In this document: positions 16,653-25,168 of the stretch, in pieces
Layout of the letters: each line of letters starts with the position of its first letter
Position numbering within the stretch: position 1 is the first letter of the stretch
Notes under the pieces: model-generated
Told to the model about the DNA's origin: nothing
Databases searched by the model: none
The model's input: the letters and a program-made list of their open reading frames with translations, nothing else
Position numbers and translations under genes: made by a program
Source of the DNA: Gemmatimonadaceae bacterium
Lineage (GTDB): Bacteria > Gemmatimonadota > Gemmatimonadetes > Gemmatimonadales > Gemmatimonadaceae
Assembly: GCA_036496605.1 (NCBI GenBank)
Contig: DASXKV010000048.1
Coordinates: 43,845-107,844 of the forward strand
Direction of reading: 5' to 3'
DNA length: 64,000 nt

Positions 16653-16809
16653 TACATTCTATAGCTCGTGCATTCGTAAGTGAGCTGGACTTGCGGTCCA
16701 GTCCCTATTCCGGTTTTGACAATTTCTCATCATATACTCGCCTTGCGATGTCGTCGCGAGGCCAGCTGGTCGTTCCGGAGACATCACGTCCCCTTCTCTC
16801 GGTGGGGCC
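16653..16809. other. Breakpoint-side intergenic with small hairpin
   Basis: Short gap between the truncated kinase and the next gene. It contains the small inverted repeat CTGGAC-TTGCG-GTCCAG (about 16,684-16,700). Kinase similarity ends next to it, so it marks where the N-lobe was lost. Confidence 0.35.
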
Positions 16810-17247
16810 ATGACCATTCAGAGGTGGCTGGGCGTGCTTGTCTCCGTGTCGGTTGCGGTAAACGCCGTTGCCTCGTTTTGGCTGGAGAAGAAGCGTAAGG
16901 CGCGGATGCCAGGTACCAAGCCCTACACGTGGGGCATCTACGTGGGCCTAACGAGCATGTTCTGGGGGACTCTTCTGTGCGTTGGTACGGTCGTTATGGC
17001 TCTGGCAGCGCAAAGCCGCTACATGGTCAGCATAATCGTCTTCGCGATGTTCGTTGGGTGGGTGCACGCCTGGTCTGGCTACTATACGATCCAGCGCCGA
17101 CGCACCGCATTCGTCGTCGCGACTCTCATATCGCTGAATTTCGTGTGGTGGATTGCCAACACGATTTATGGGTGGAAGCGCTGGAGTGAGTTGACACCCC
17201 GGAGCACGCCATCACCTCGCGACGAACATCCGCAAGCAGTGAGCTGA
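16810..17247 (+). CDS. Hypothetical four-helix membrane protein
   Basis: A 145-residue protein with four predicted membrane helices: WLGVLVSVSVAVNAVASFWL, YVGLTSMFWGTLLCVGTVVM, YMVSIIVFAMFVGWVHAW and FVVATLISLNFVWWIANTIY. A basic loop (EKKRKARMPGTKP) follows helix 1. No family recognised. GGTGGGG before the ATG serves as the ribosome site. Confidence 0.6.
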   Translation: MTIQRWLGVLVSVSVAVNAVASFWLEKKRKARMPGTKPYTWGIYVGLTSMFWGTLLCVGTVVMALAAQSRYMVSIIVFAMFVGWVHAWSGYYTIQRRRTAFVVATLISLNFVWWIANTIYGWKRWSELTPRSTPSPRDEHPQAVS

Positions 17248-17329
17248 GTGATGCAGGCGGCTCGGGCCTGACCTCGCCGCCGCCAAATCACACACGAGGC
17301 GCTTTGACCCGCCGAATCACGGAGACGCG

Positions 17330-17800
17330 ATGAACACACGGCTGATATACCTGACCATCGCCATGATCGGCTCGACCGCCGCTCTCGCATCCCACGAGAT
17401 TCCGGCGCGACAGCGCGCGTTGCCGGCGCGGCCCGCGACACCGCCATGCGGTCCCGGGCTAGACATCAAGAACGCCGCGAGAGATTCGCGCTGCTTCGAG
17501 CTCCGCACGTACACGGTGGCCCAAGGCGGCTCGGCCGACGTGCTGCACGCCCGGTTTCGTGAACGCACGATCGCACTGTTCCGAAAGCACGGAATGACCG
17601 TGATCGGATTCTGGCAGCCCGTCGCCAGGCTCGATCAACTCGTGTACATGCTCGCCTATCGTGATGCGGCTGCCAGAGATTCGGCTTGGGCGGCGTTCAA
17701 CGCGGATCCGGAGTGGGTGAAAGCTCACACCGAGATGCAGGTAAGCGTTGACGTCGACAACACCTTCATGGTGGCCACCAACTACAGCCCGCTGAAGTGA
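17330..17800 (+). CDS. Secreted NIPSNAP family protein
   Basis: The 156-residue product has an N-terminal signal (LIYLTIAMIGSTAALASHE) followed by one NIPSNAP domain: CFELRTYTVAQGG, LHARFRERTIALFRKHGMTVIGFW, and a second half with LVYMLAYRDAAARDSAW and VKAHTEMQ. NIPSNAP domains are ferredoxin-like dimeric alpha/beta-barrel modules; bacterial members are mostly uncharacterised and possibly enzymatic. CGGAG lies shortly before the ATG. The methyltransferase follows 37 bases later on the same strand and may be co-transcribed. Confidence 0.85.
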   Translation: MNTRLIYLTIAMIGSTAALASHEIPARQRALPARPATPPCGPGLDIKNAARDSRCFELRTYTVAQGGSADVLHARFRERTIALFRKHGMTVIGFWQPVARLDQLVYMLAYRDAAARDSAWAAFNADPEWVKAHTEMQVSVDVDNTFMVATNYSPLK

Positions 17801-17837
17801 GAGGGCCAGCTTACGAGACGCGTTAGGCCGACAGTAT

Positions 17838-18671
17838 ATGTCAACGACACTTGCACCTGAGCAACGCGCCGACGCGTGGAGCGCCGTTGCCGAGGCGTAC
17901 GATCGGTTCTCGCAGCAGGTCACGCTGCCATTCGCCGAGGACGCGGCTCGGCTCGTCCGCATCGGTCCGGGGTCGCGCGTGCTCGACGTGGCTGCTGGCA
18001 CCGGCAATTTCGCCTTCGCCGCGGCGCGCCGAGGCGCGCGCGTGCTTGCCACCGACTTCGCGCAGGGCATGATCGACCGTCTTCGAGAAAGGGCGCGCGA
18101 GGAGCACCTAACGGTGGAGTCGACCGTGATGGATGGGCAGGCGCTCGAGCTCCCCGACCGTTCATTCGACGTGGCCGCGTCAATATTTGGATTGCTGTTC
18201 TTTCCCGATCACGACAAGGGAATCCGCGAGCTCCTGAGAGTCGTGGTGCCGGGCGGCCGCGCGCTGATCGCGACGTGGGCGCCGCCGCCTCGCGGCGAGA
18301 TGTCGCGCATCATGAGCCTGGCGATGGCGGCGGCGATGCCCGATGCGCCCGCGCCCGGCTCACCGCCAGCGCCGCCGCCGTGGGCGAGACTTGGCGACGC
18401 CGAGGCGTTGCGCGCGAGACCCGTTGATAATGGTTTCGCAAATGCTTACGTGGTCGACCTGCGGCACGTCTGGGTCTTCGACAAGCTCGAGGAGTTTACG
18501 AGGACGATGCCGCAGGCAGCACCGCAGGCCGTCGCACTGTTCGAGTCGATGACGTCGGCGCAGCGCACAGCATTCGTGAGTGCAATCGAAGAAGATTTCC
18601 GCGCGCGGCAAGGCGACGGGCCATACGCGCTCACCCACGAGGCGATGGTCGCCGTTGGGATTGCACCATAA
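17838..18671 (+). CDS. Class I SAM-dependent methyltransferase (UbiE-like)
   Basis: A 277-residue protein with the classic methyltransferase motifs: motif I VLDVAAGTGNFAF, then VLATDFAQGMI, VMDGQALELPDRSFDVAASIFGL and a post-I region RVVVPGGRALIATW. This Methyltransf_11/UbiE order indicates methylation of a small or lipid-like acceptor; the acceptor is not readable. A proline/alanine-rich insertion (DAPAPGSPPAPPPW) sits before the substrate-binding helices. It follows the NIPSNAP gene closely. Confidence 0.88.
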   Translation: MSTTLAPEQRADAWSAVAEAYDRFSQQVTLPFAEDAARLVRIGPGSRVLDVAAGTGNFAFAAARRGARVLATDFAQGMIDRLRERAREEHLTVESTVMDGQALELPDRSFDVAASIFGLLFFPDHDKGIRELLRVVVPGGRALIATWAPPPRGEMSRIMSLAMAAAMPDAPAPGSPPAPPPWARLGDAEALRARPVDNGFANAYVVDLRHVWVFDKLEEFTRTMPQAAPQAVALFESMTSAQRTAFVSAIEEDFRARQGDGPYALTHEAMVAVGIAP

Positions 18672-18735
18672 CGAGACGACAGCGAGTTCTAAGGCGGTGC
18701 GCGTCACCGATGACCTAACGAGCCTCGCCCCGCTA

Positions 18736-18912
18736 TCAGTGCGTCGTCGCCGCGTGGCAGCGACGAATGCGCATGATGTCGCCGTGGTCAGAGCGAACCA
18801 TCTCGGTCGACTCGATCGTCGCCGGGTCGATTCCACTCAAGACATTCGCAACGCCACTACCGCCGGGTGACGCGGCGGTGAATTGTCTGGCGTATGTGGA
18901 CAGAGCGACCAT
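18736..18912 (-). pseudogene. Duplicated C-terminal piece of the plug-like lipoprotein
   Basis: A 58-codon frame whose last ~35 residues (VANVLSGIDPATIES, MVRSDHGDIMRIRRCHAATTH) nearly match the C-terminus of the lipoprotein at 10,753-11,112. DNA similarity covers about 140-160 bp (18,700-18,858 against 10,715-10,872) and includes the sequence beyond the stop codon with its GTCACCGATGAC hairpin. The first ~20 codons have no counterpart and there is no signal peptide, so this is a partial duplication, probably non-functional. Confidence 0.65.
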
Positions 18913-19034
18913 GATCGTGGCTATCGACGAGGGGGCACGGCGCGTTTAGAGTGGTGCCTCAATCTCCGCGCCGTGGCACCGACGTGCAGCGTCGAGGACA
19001 CTACCCTTGTGACGCGATACGGGTGGCCGAGCAG

Positions 19035-20123
19035 ATGAAGCGCCACATACTGGCCGTGATCCCGGGCGATGGCATCGGCCCTGAGATCGTCCCGGAGGCG
19101 ATCGGGACTCTCCGCACCGTCGCCGAGCGGTGTGGAGGTTTCCAGATCGACGTTCGACAGTTCGACTGGGGCACTCAGCACTATCTGACCACCGGCGCGA
19201 TGATGCCCGCGGACGGCCTCGATCAGATCCTCGCCGCGAAGGCCGATGCCATCCTTCTCGGACCGGTGGGCGATCCGCGCGTACCCGATCATGTGACCCT
19301 CTGGGGGCTGCTCTTGCCCCTTCGTCAGAGATTCCAGCAGTACATCAATCTCCGGCCGGCCCGTCTCCTGGCCGGTGTACTCAGCCCCCTCGTCGGGGCC
19401 GAGGGCCGCATCGACATCGTCTGCGTGCGGGAGAACACTGAGGGTGAGTACGCGGGTGCTGGCGGGCGTGTCCATCGGGGCACTGCGGAGGAAGTCGCGA
19501 TCCAATCCTCCGTCTACACAAGGACGGGGACGGAGCGCGTCATCCGCTTCGCCTTCGAGTACGCCCGTGCGCATGGCCGCGCGAAGGTCACGAGTGCAAC
19601 GAAGTCGAACGCCATGCAGCACGGTATGGTGTTCTGGGACGACGTGTTCGCCGAGGTGGCCGCGAAATTCCCCGATATCACGTCCGAACGACAACTGGTT
19701 GATTCGCTCGCCGCCCGCATTGTGGCCAAGCCGCATACGCTCGACGTGGTCGTCGCGTCGAATCTCTTCGGCGATATCCTAACCGACATTTGTGCCGCCG
19801 TCACCGGGAGCATGGGCCTAGCTCCCAGTGCCAATCTCAATCCGGAGCGACAGTACCCGAGCTTGTTCCAGGGCGTGCATGGCTCCGCGCCGGACATCGC
19901 TGGCCAGGGCATCGCCAACCCGATCGCCATCCTCTGGTCCACGGCACTGATGCTCGAACATCTCGGCGAGGAGGAGAGTGCAGGGGCACTGATGCGGGCG
20001 ATCGAGCGAGTGCTTGCCGAGGGACGGATCCGCACACCGGACCTCGGCGGGACGTCGACAACGCGCGAGATGGGAGAGGCGATTCGCCGCGCGGTCAGCG
20101 GCCGCCGAGCTGAGCGCTATTGA
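19035..20123 (+). CDS. Tartrate/D-malate-type dehydrogenase (isocitrate/isopropylmalate family)
   Basis: A 362-residue beta-decarboxylating dehydrogenase: VIPGDGIGPEIV at the N-terminus, RENTEGEY, TSATKSNAMQHGMVFWDDVF with the conserved Lys, VASNLFGDILTDICAAVTGSMGLAPS and HGSAPDIAGQGIANPIA (NAD-binding). The RENTEGEYAGAGGR segment and ATKSNA are closer to tartrate/D-malate dehydrogenases than to LeuB. It would oxidise and decarboxylate a 2-hydroxy acid with NAD in the cytoplasm. The ATG at 19,035 starts right at the family's usual MKRHILAVIPGDG; an upstream start at 18,951 adds an unrelated 28 residues. It is not beside leucine genes, which supports the non-LeuB reading. Confidence 0.85.
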   Translation: MKRHILAVIPGDGIGPEIVPEAIGTLRTVAERCGGFQIDVRQFDWGTQHYLTTGAMMPADGLDQILAAKADAILLGPVGDPRVPDHVTLWGLLLPLRQRFQQYINLRPARLLAGVLSPLVGAEGRIDIVCVRENTEGEYAGAGGRVHRGTAEEVAIQSSVYTRTGTERVIRFAFEYARAHGRAKVTSATKSNAMQHGMVFWDDVFAEVAAKFPDITSERQLVDSLAARIVAKPHTLDVVVASNLFGDILTDICAAVTGSMGLAPSANLNPERQYPSLFQGVHGSAPDIAGQGIANPIAILWSTALMLEHLGEEESAGALMRAIERVLAEGRIRTPDLGGTSTTREMGEAIRRAVSGRRAERY

Positions 20124-20162
20124 CAATTCCTTCGGGCCGAGACAAGATGTGCCGCCCGATAC

Positions 20163-20191
20163 CGTATATCGGATTCTGTATACGATATACG
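20163..20191. promoter_or_regulatory. AT-rich inverted repeat downstream of the dehydrogenase
   Basis: CGTATATCG (20,163-20,171) and CGATATACG (20,183-20,191) are perfect inverted arms 11 bp apart, with a further GTATAC inside. TATAC-type palindromes are commonly bound by GntR/FCD regulators of organic-acid genes, but here the repeat is 3' of the dehydrogenase and no regulator gene is adjacent. It may be an orphan operator. The rest of 20,124-20,430 shows no gene. Confidence 0.35.
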
Positions 20192-20430
20192 ATCCGTCCC
20201 GTGGCGGCGAGGTCCGGGAGCGGGCACCGCAGCAGGTCAGGTAAGGATGAGGTGACCGATGCGCAGCTACCGCCTGCGCATCGTTGTTTGCATCCGCTAA
20301 ACGCCTTCGTCACGTTTGGCGGCTTGTCACAGGTGCGTTCAGTTGCGAGCTCCCGACGCTCGTGCATGCCTAACGGCTTGTGGATCACCGCAGCAGCTGA
20401 CTTTGAGGCGGTTGTCGCCGCGCGCGGCGG

Positions 20431-23400
20431 CTATGCCGGCCGTCCCCCCGCGGGGATTGCGTCCGTCCGGACAGGCGCTCTGGGTTTGAAGAGTGCCTCT
20501 ACGTCCAGTTTCGGATCCTGACATATGATGTCACCGATGTACTCGCCGAGTGCGCGGTAGCTCTCGAACTGCGACTCGCCGAAGAACTGATCGGCTGTCG
20601 ATTCGTGCGGGAAGCTCGGGCTCTCGATTGCGTAATTGTATACGTCGCGCGGCTCCTTGCCGTAGAAGCTTGGCTTCACGTACAGCAGCACGCCATCGTA
20701 CTCCCGCTTTGCTTCGTCATCGCTCAGTCCCGCACGCCTATCCACGGCCGAGTAGCGAATGCGTGCCGTTGCCCAGTACGCGCCATCGGCAACGACCTTG
20801 CCATCGATTGAGCGCTTCTGAATCTTGAAGTCGTTGTAGTCGAACTCGATGGGGATCTGCATGTCGGCGCGAATCGCGCGAATCGCGTGGCCGAGATCGG
20901 CGAGATTGCACTCTTTGTCGGCGCTGGCGTCGCTCACGATGATGAACCGACACCGACGGAGAACCATTTCGTACAATCCGAGATTATCGAAGTGGCCACC
21001 GTCGGAAAGGTACACGTACTTGTGATTCGCATCGGTGAGACCGAATAGCTCACTCCACAGCGTAAGCAGGCTCACACGTGGAGCGTGCCGGTAGTACACA
21101 CCGTTGCCCGCTGCTCGCGGATTCCCGAGCCACCAGCCAAGACGCGCGTTGAACAGGGTCATGAGGAACGTCACGGTTGCCGACGAGTGATAGCCCATGT
21201 TCGGGCTAGCCGCGGCACCCGAGATCGCCATCGCCGTACCTAACGACACGCCGCATTCGCCACCATAGTATCGGGGCGAGTAACGGCGCTTTCTCCATTG
21301 CCACAAACCTGCGCCGGCCGGCCCGGCCAGCGCGACCTCGAGCTCGCGCTGTTCCTTGCTCGGACTGGTGCGGCGGTAGCCGAGGCGACAGTTGCCGGCA
21401 TGAAGCGGTGAGATCGTAAATGACTCGGCCTTGCGATCCTGCCAAGCCAGCTCCGCTCCGTGCACGAGATTGAGGGCAACGTTCACGATGTGCAGAGGGC
21501 GGTGTTCCGAGGACCGAGCCAGGGCCGAGTCGTCGCAATCGGCTCTTCCGGACGTGTCCTCGTCTCGCTTCGGGCGGAGATCTCGCATGAGCATGTTGTC
21601 ACGCATGTCGAATCCGGTGAACGGATTCACATCACGCTCGCTCTCCTTTCGTGAAGCGCCGAGGTAGGCTCGGATGAGACGAATGCGATAGAGGCCGTGC
21701 AATGAGAACTTGTTCATGTCGATGAAGAAGCCAGCGATCAGTGAGACGAAGAGGAGCTTGACCGCTAGCTCAACGATGAGAAGTGGGGAAACCGCGAGCG
21801 TCTCGCGAAACGAGCAACTCGAGGCAGCGCAGCCGACCGCACGAATCAACCAGAGACCTGCTTCCGCGAGGACGATTGGCAGCAGAAGGCAGAATCCCGT
21901 CGTCGCCAGGGCGAGCGCGAGACTCGGCGACAGCGACTTCAATGTCTTCGCGACGCCAGCGCCCGCACTTCCCGAGGTCGACCCCGTTTTCGAGGCGAAG
22001 CCCAACCACGATGCGACCGCGCCAAGCGCATACGTGCCGAGCGACGACCAGCGAAGCCATGTACCGGTTACGCCATCGATGTACGACGGTACGAGGACCG
22101 TAAGAGTGCTCGCGACTATCCAGGCGGAAGAGACGATGAGCACCCACGCGTTGAATCGGGCACCCCACTCGCGCTCAGCGTCTGCCGAGCGGCGCGGAAG
22201 AATGCTCACCGCACCAAGGTGAAGGTCGCCGAAAAAGAGCAGCATCGCGGCAAAGGCGGGAAGCGCGAACACCGTGTACGGCTCGATGTTCTCGGAAGTG
22301 CTCGACCATGGGTCCGAGGTCCACGCTGCCCACCCGAGGGCAAACCCACACGCCGCACCCGTGAGCAGGACGACGAAAAATTCGAGAATGGCCGCTATTC
22401 GCGCCGAGCGCCTGAAGACTCGGCCTGAGGACGCCCAGCCCGCGACGTGAACGAACATGCCCAGATACATCATCGGCAGCTCGAACGACCAGTGCATGGA
22501 TGGGTCGCTCGGCTGCGCACTGAATCGCGGCAGCGGGATCCAGCGAGGAATGGCCGCGAACGATTGGAGAAGGGACGCGGCGTCGAGGTGCGCGATCCAG
22601 AGCCAGGATGTCGTTAGGCAAATACCGGCGCAGACGAACGGCGCAAGACCAAGCAGGAGGAAATTCCGCTGATTCGATTTCGTAGAAGACGTTGCCTTTG
22701 CGGCATCGTCTCCCTCGGGGTTTCGAGGCCGGTGGCCATGAACGTATCGTACCGCCTGCACAGCGAGTGCTACGCCGACCAGGACGATCGTCATCAACCC
22801 CCAATGCGGTGCACTGCTCGCATTGCGTTCGATCCACAGCGTCGTCGAGACCGCAATGAGAGGAATCGTCGCCATCGCGGCAAGTGCCGGAAGCAGCACG
22901 AGCCAGGTGAGTAAGAGATTGCGAATGTAGGCGGCGGCGAGGGTCCAGGTGTCCGCCGAGAACAGGCCGACGCGCGGGCTCAGATATCGACTGAAGGAGC
23001 GCAGGTGGTGAATCGGCTCGGGCTCGTTGTCGATCGGGTGCAGCGGACCCTTTGCACCGGTGTCACGGCCGAAGGCGAGGCACTCACACGCCTCCTTGAA
23101 TCCTCCGCGAGCGATCCAGCTGCTGAGCCACGAGCCGATGTAGCCGCCGCCCGATACCGTGGACAGGTAATGAAATCGCTGCAGGAATCTGCGCTTCGCG
23201 AGTGCCTGCAGCATCCCCAGATTGAATGTGGCACTTCGAATGCCTCCACCCGAAAGACACACTGCCGCGTGCCGCCGGCCGTGGATCTGCTCGATGATGT
23301 TTCCCAGATCGTCGCTGGCCGGCGGATTCTCGCCCGCAATGGCGGCGTACTCTTCGCGAAGGACATCACCGAGCGTGAGAGGCTTCTCGGTTTCCCTCGC

Positions 23401-23490
23401 GCTCTCCACCAGCTTGTTCAGCTCTTTCTTATCTGTGGGGCGCGATGTCGAGGGCGAATACTCCGGGGCGTTTCCGACGGATTGCGTCAT
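20431..23490 (-). CDS. Large membrane-embedded patatin-like phospholipase
   Basis: About 1,019 residues. An N-terminal patatin half has CLSGGGIRSATFNLGMLQAL (oxyanion glycines, ~80-95) and HYLSTVSGGGYIGSW (nucleophile Ser); the catalytic Asp is in YLSDGGHFDNLGLYEM near residue 800. Between them lies a ~500-residue insertion with some ten membrane helices (LLLTWLVLLPALAAMATIP, FLLLGLAPFVCAGICL), so the active site is at a membrane. Patatins hydrolyse acyl esters of phospholipids. The ATG at 23,490 follows TAGGAG by 8 bases; a GTG start at 23,511 is possible. Transcribed after the hypothetical gene at 23,536, 45 bases upstream, and divergently from the ECF sigma/kinase pair. Confidence 0.88.
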   Translation of the reverse strand: MTQSVGNAPEYSPSTSRPTDKKELNKLVESARETEKPLTLGDVLREEYAAIAGENPPASDDLGNIIEQIHGRRHAAVCLSGGGIRSATFNLGMLQALAKRRFLQRFHYLSTVSGGGYIGSWLSSWIARGGFKEACECLAFGRDTGAKGPLHPIDNEPEPIHHLRSFSRYLSPRVGLFSADTWTLAAAYIRNLLLTWLVLLPALAAMATIPLIAVSTTLWIERNASSAPHWGLMTIVLVGVALAVQAVRYVHGHRPRNPEGDDAAKATSSTKSNQRNFLLLGLAPFVCAGICLTTSWLWIAHLDAASLLQSFAAIPRWIPLPRFSAQPSDPSMHWSFELPMMYLGMFVHVAGWASSGRVFRRSARIAAILEFFVVLLTGAACGFALGWAAWTSDPWSSTSENIEPYTVFALPAFAAMLLFFGDLHLGAVSILPRRSADAEREWGARFNAWVLIVSSAWIVASTLTVLVPSYIDGVTGTWLRWSSLGTYALGAVASWLGFASKTGSTSGSAGAGVAKTLKSLSPSLALALATTGFCLLLPIVLAEAGLWLIRAVGCAASSCSFRETLAVSPLLIVELAVKLLFVSLIAGFFIDMNKFSLHGLYRIRLIRAYLGASRKESERDVNPFTGFDMRDNMLMRDLRPKRDEDTSGRADCDDSALARSSEHRPLHIVNVALNLVHGAELAWQDRKAESFTISPLHAGNCRLGYRRTSPSKEQRELEVALAGPAGAGLWQWRKRRYSPRYYGGECGVSLGTAMAISGAAASPNMGYHSSATVTFLMTLFNARLGWWLGNPRAAGNGVYYRHAPRVSLLTLWSELFGLTDANHKYVYLSDGGHFDNLGLYEMVLRRCRFIIVSDASADKECNLADLGHAIRAIRADMQIPIEFDYNDFKIQKRSIDGKVVADGAYWATARIRYSAVDRRAGLSDDEAKREYDGVLLYVKPSFYGKEPRDVYNYAIESPSFPHESTADQFFGESQFESYRALGEYIGDIICQDPKLDVEALFKPRAPVRTDAIPAGGRPA

Positions 23491-23535
23491 GGGTTCGCTC
23501 CTAGGCTGCACGCGTCCGAGTTTCGACGACGCGCG

Positions 23536-24468
23536 TCAGTAGATGATATTGGCATTTGCATCGACGTGAGGACAGAGGCCAGCCGCCATCATGAGGGGTC
23601 GCGAATGCGTCAACCGGCTGCGAAGCATGGTTAGCGTCTGCTGATCGCTCGCGGGACGGTTGCCGCTGGGCATGAATGCGTACCAGGGAGTCGCGTCGCG
23701 AAGCGCCACGCCAGTTATCGTCGGCTCGGCGCGCCCGCCCGTGCACAAGCTGAGGTCGAACGCCAGCACCATTTCGCCGTCGACCCAGTGCTCTCTCGGC
23801 CGCACAAGGGCGACGGTGGCGCTTATCGTGCTATCATTGCGCCGCCGCAGGTGGATCGCGTCGGGCATTCCCGGTTTCCACGCTACCTGGAGATCGTGCA
23901 TCGCCTTCGCGACACAGGTTTGGAGACGCTGCACCAACTCCGGTCGCGCAATCGCCCCGCCCGTCGATGCGATCCACTCGGAAAGGGACCACGTATACGC
24001 CTGCCATGCAGCGTTCGTCCGCAGTTCCGCGCGCGTGCTGCGCAGCTCGTTTCGCGTCGTAGCGTTCAGCCAGACTCCATCGGGAAACGTTCGCACGAAG
24101 ATGGGCTTCTGGTTTACGATGAGCCGCAGCTCACGGAGGCAGAGAGCGTCGTTTCCGGACTTTGAAACGCGCAGGTCGGCGACATCGGCCAGCGTGTGAA
24201 CGCTCTCGAGCGAGAGGTCGTACGTGTATCGGTTGCCGCGCCCGAAGTTGCGGCCCGGGCCATCGAGCCAGGTCAACTCGCCTTCGATGTCGTTCGCCAA
24301 CGTCGCTGCGACCGGGTCGGTCGTGCCGGCATCTGGTGCATCACAAACGCTCAATTCAATCTGGGCACGAAGAACGACCATCGATTCGTCGGGCGCGCCG
24401 CGACCATATGACACCCATATGGTGGCGATGGTTAGCGTGGCAAGACGCAACACGCGACCGTGCGACAT
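23536..24468 (-). CDS. Hypothetical secreted protein upstream of patatin
   Basis: The product (310 residues) has a weak signal sequence (VLRLATLTIATIWVSYG) and four or more cysteines suited to the periplasm. Segments such as RYTYDLSLESVHTLADVADL, CLRELRLIVNQKPIFVRTFPDGVWL and MVLAFDLSLCTGG look beta-rich; no domain was recognised. It lies immediately upstream of the membrane patatin on the same strand and may be its partner. Its ATG faces the ECF sigma gene, about 145 bases away. Confidence 0.55.
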   Translation of the reverse strand: MSHGRVLRLATLTIATIWVSYGRGAPDESMVVLRAQIELSVCDAPDAGTTDPVAATLANDIEGELTWLDGPGRNFGRGNRYTYDLSLESVHTLADVADLRVSKSGNDALCLRELRLIVNQKPIFVRTFPDGVWLNATTRNELRSTRAELRTNAAWQAYTWSLSEWIASTGGAIARPELVQRLQTCVAKAMHDLQVAWKPGMPDAIHLRRRNDSTISATVALVRPREHWVDGEMVLAFDLSLCTGGRAEPTITGVALRDATPWYAFMPSGNRPASDQQTLTMLRSRLTHSRPLMMAAGLCPHVDANANIIY

Positions 24469-24613
24469 GGGTTCCTCGGTGTGGGTTTGACGCCCGCGCA
24501 GGTTGCGCGGTGCCCTAACTGGGCCGCATGTTTGACCGCCCTTGCTCGGCGATGCTTTCCCTACCCGCCGACCCCCTGTTCGGGAGTGATCCTCTTGAGG
24601 ATTACGGAAACGG

Positions 24614-25162
24614 GTGCCGAATCACGACAGCGCGATGACTAGCGAATCGCGCGAGAGCCTGGGGCAGCTAGTGCCCGCGGTCTATGACGAGCTGCGCCTG
24701 ATCGCGCACCGTCACTTGCGCGGTCGGGTAAGAGCCTTTGAAACGACCCTGGCCACGACGGGCCTCGTCAACGAAGCCTATCTGCGCCTTGTTGATCGAG
24801 CGGACCGGCACTCGTACGTGCGATCGCATCTTCTCGCGCTTGCCTCGGTCGTGATGCGACAAATTCTCATCGATAAGGCACGGGCGCGGCTGGCTCACAA
24901 GCGAGGCGGCGGACGCGTGCGCGTCACGCTCGATGAAGAGGAGCATCCGCACAATCGATCGCCGAATGAGCTACTCGAGATCAACGACGCGCTAGCCGAG
25001 CTCGAAGACATCGACGCCCGGCTCGCACGCGTCGTGGAATTGCGCTACTTCGCCGGCTACTCCGAAGAGGAGATCGCCGAAGCGCACGGCGTGAATGTTC
25101 GGACGGTGCAGCGCGATTGGCAGAAGGCGCGTGCATTCCTTCGGCGCGCCTTAGCCTCCTGA
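24614..25162 (+). CDS. ECF-type RNA polymerase sigma factor (Sig-70 X6 group)
   Basis: A 182-residue sigma factor of the group common in Planctomycetes, Acidobacteria and Gemmatimonadota: region 2 begins LVPAVYDELRLIAHRHLRG with TLATTGLVNEAYLRLV, and region 4 is VVELRYFAGYSEEEIAEAHGVNVRTVQRDWQKARAFL. Members are typically paired with a serine/threonine kinase rather than a classical anti-sigma factor, as here, the kinase starting six bases after the stop. Two downstream genes carry near-identical promoter-like sequences (28,619 and 30,625), candidate targets. Start is either the GTG at 24,614 or the ATG at 24,635. Confidence 0.9.
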   Translation: MPNHDSAMTSESRESLGQLVPAVYDELRLIAHRHLRGRVRAFETTLATTGLVNEAYLRLVDRADRHSYVRSHLLALASVVMRQILIDKARARLAHKRGGGRVRVTLDEEEHPHNRSPNELLEINDALAELEDIDARLARVVELRYFAGYSEEEIAEAHGVNVRTVQRDWQKARAFLRRALAS

Positions 25163-25168
25163 CCGACG

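Noticed and set aside
19035..20123. LeuB (3-isopropylmalate dehydrogenase)
   Set aside because: The RENTEGEY/TSATKSNA segments and lack of leucine genes fit tartrate/D-malate dehydrogenase better, though LeuB cannot be fully excluded.
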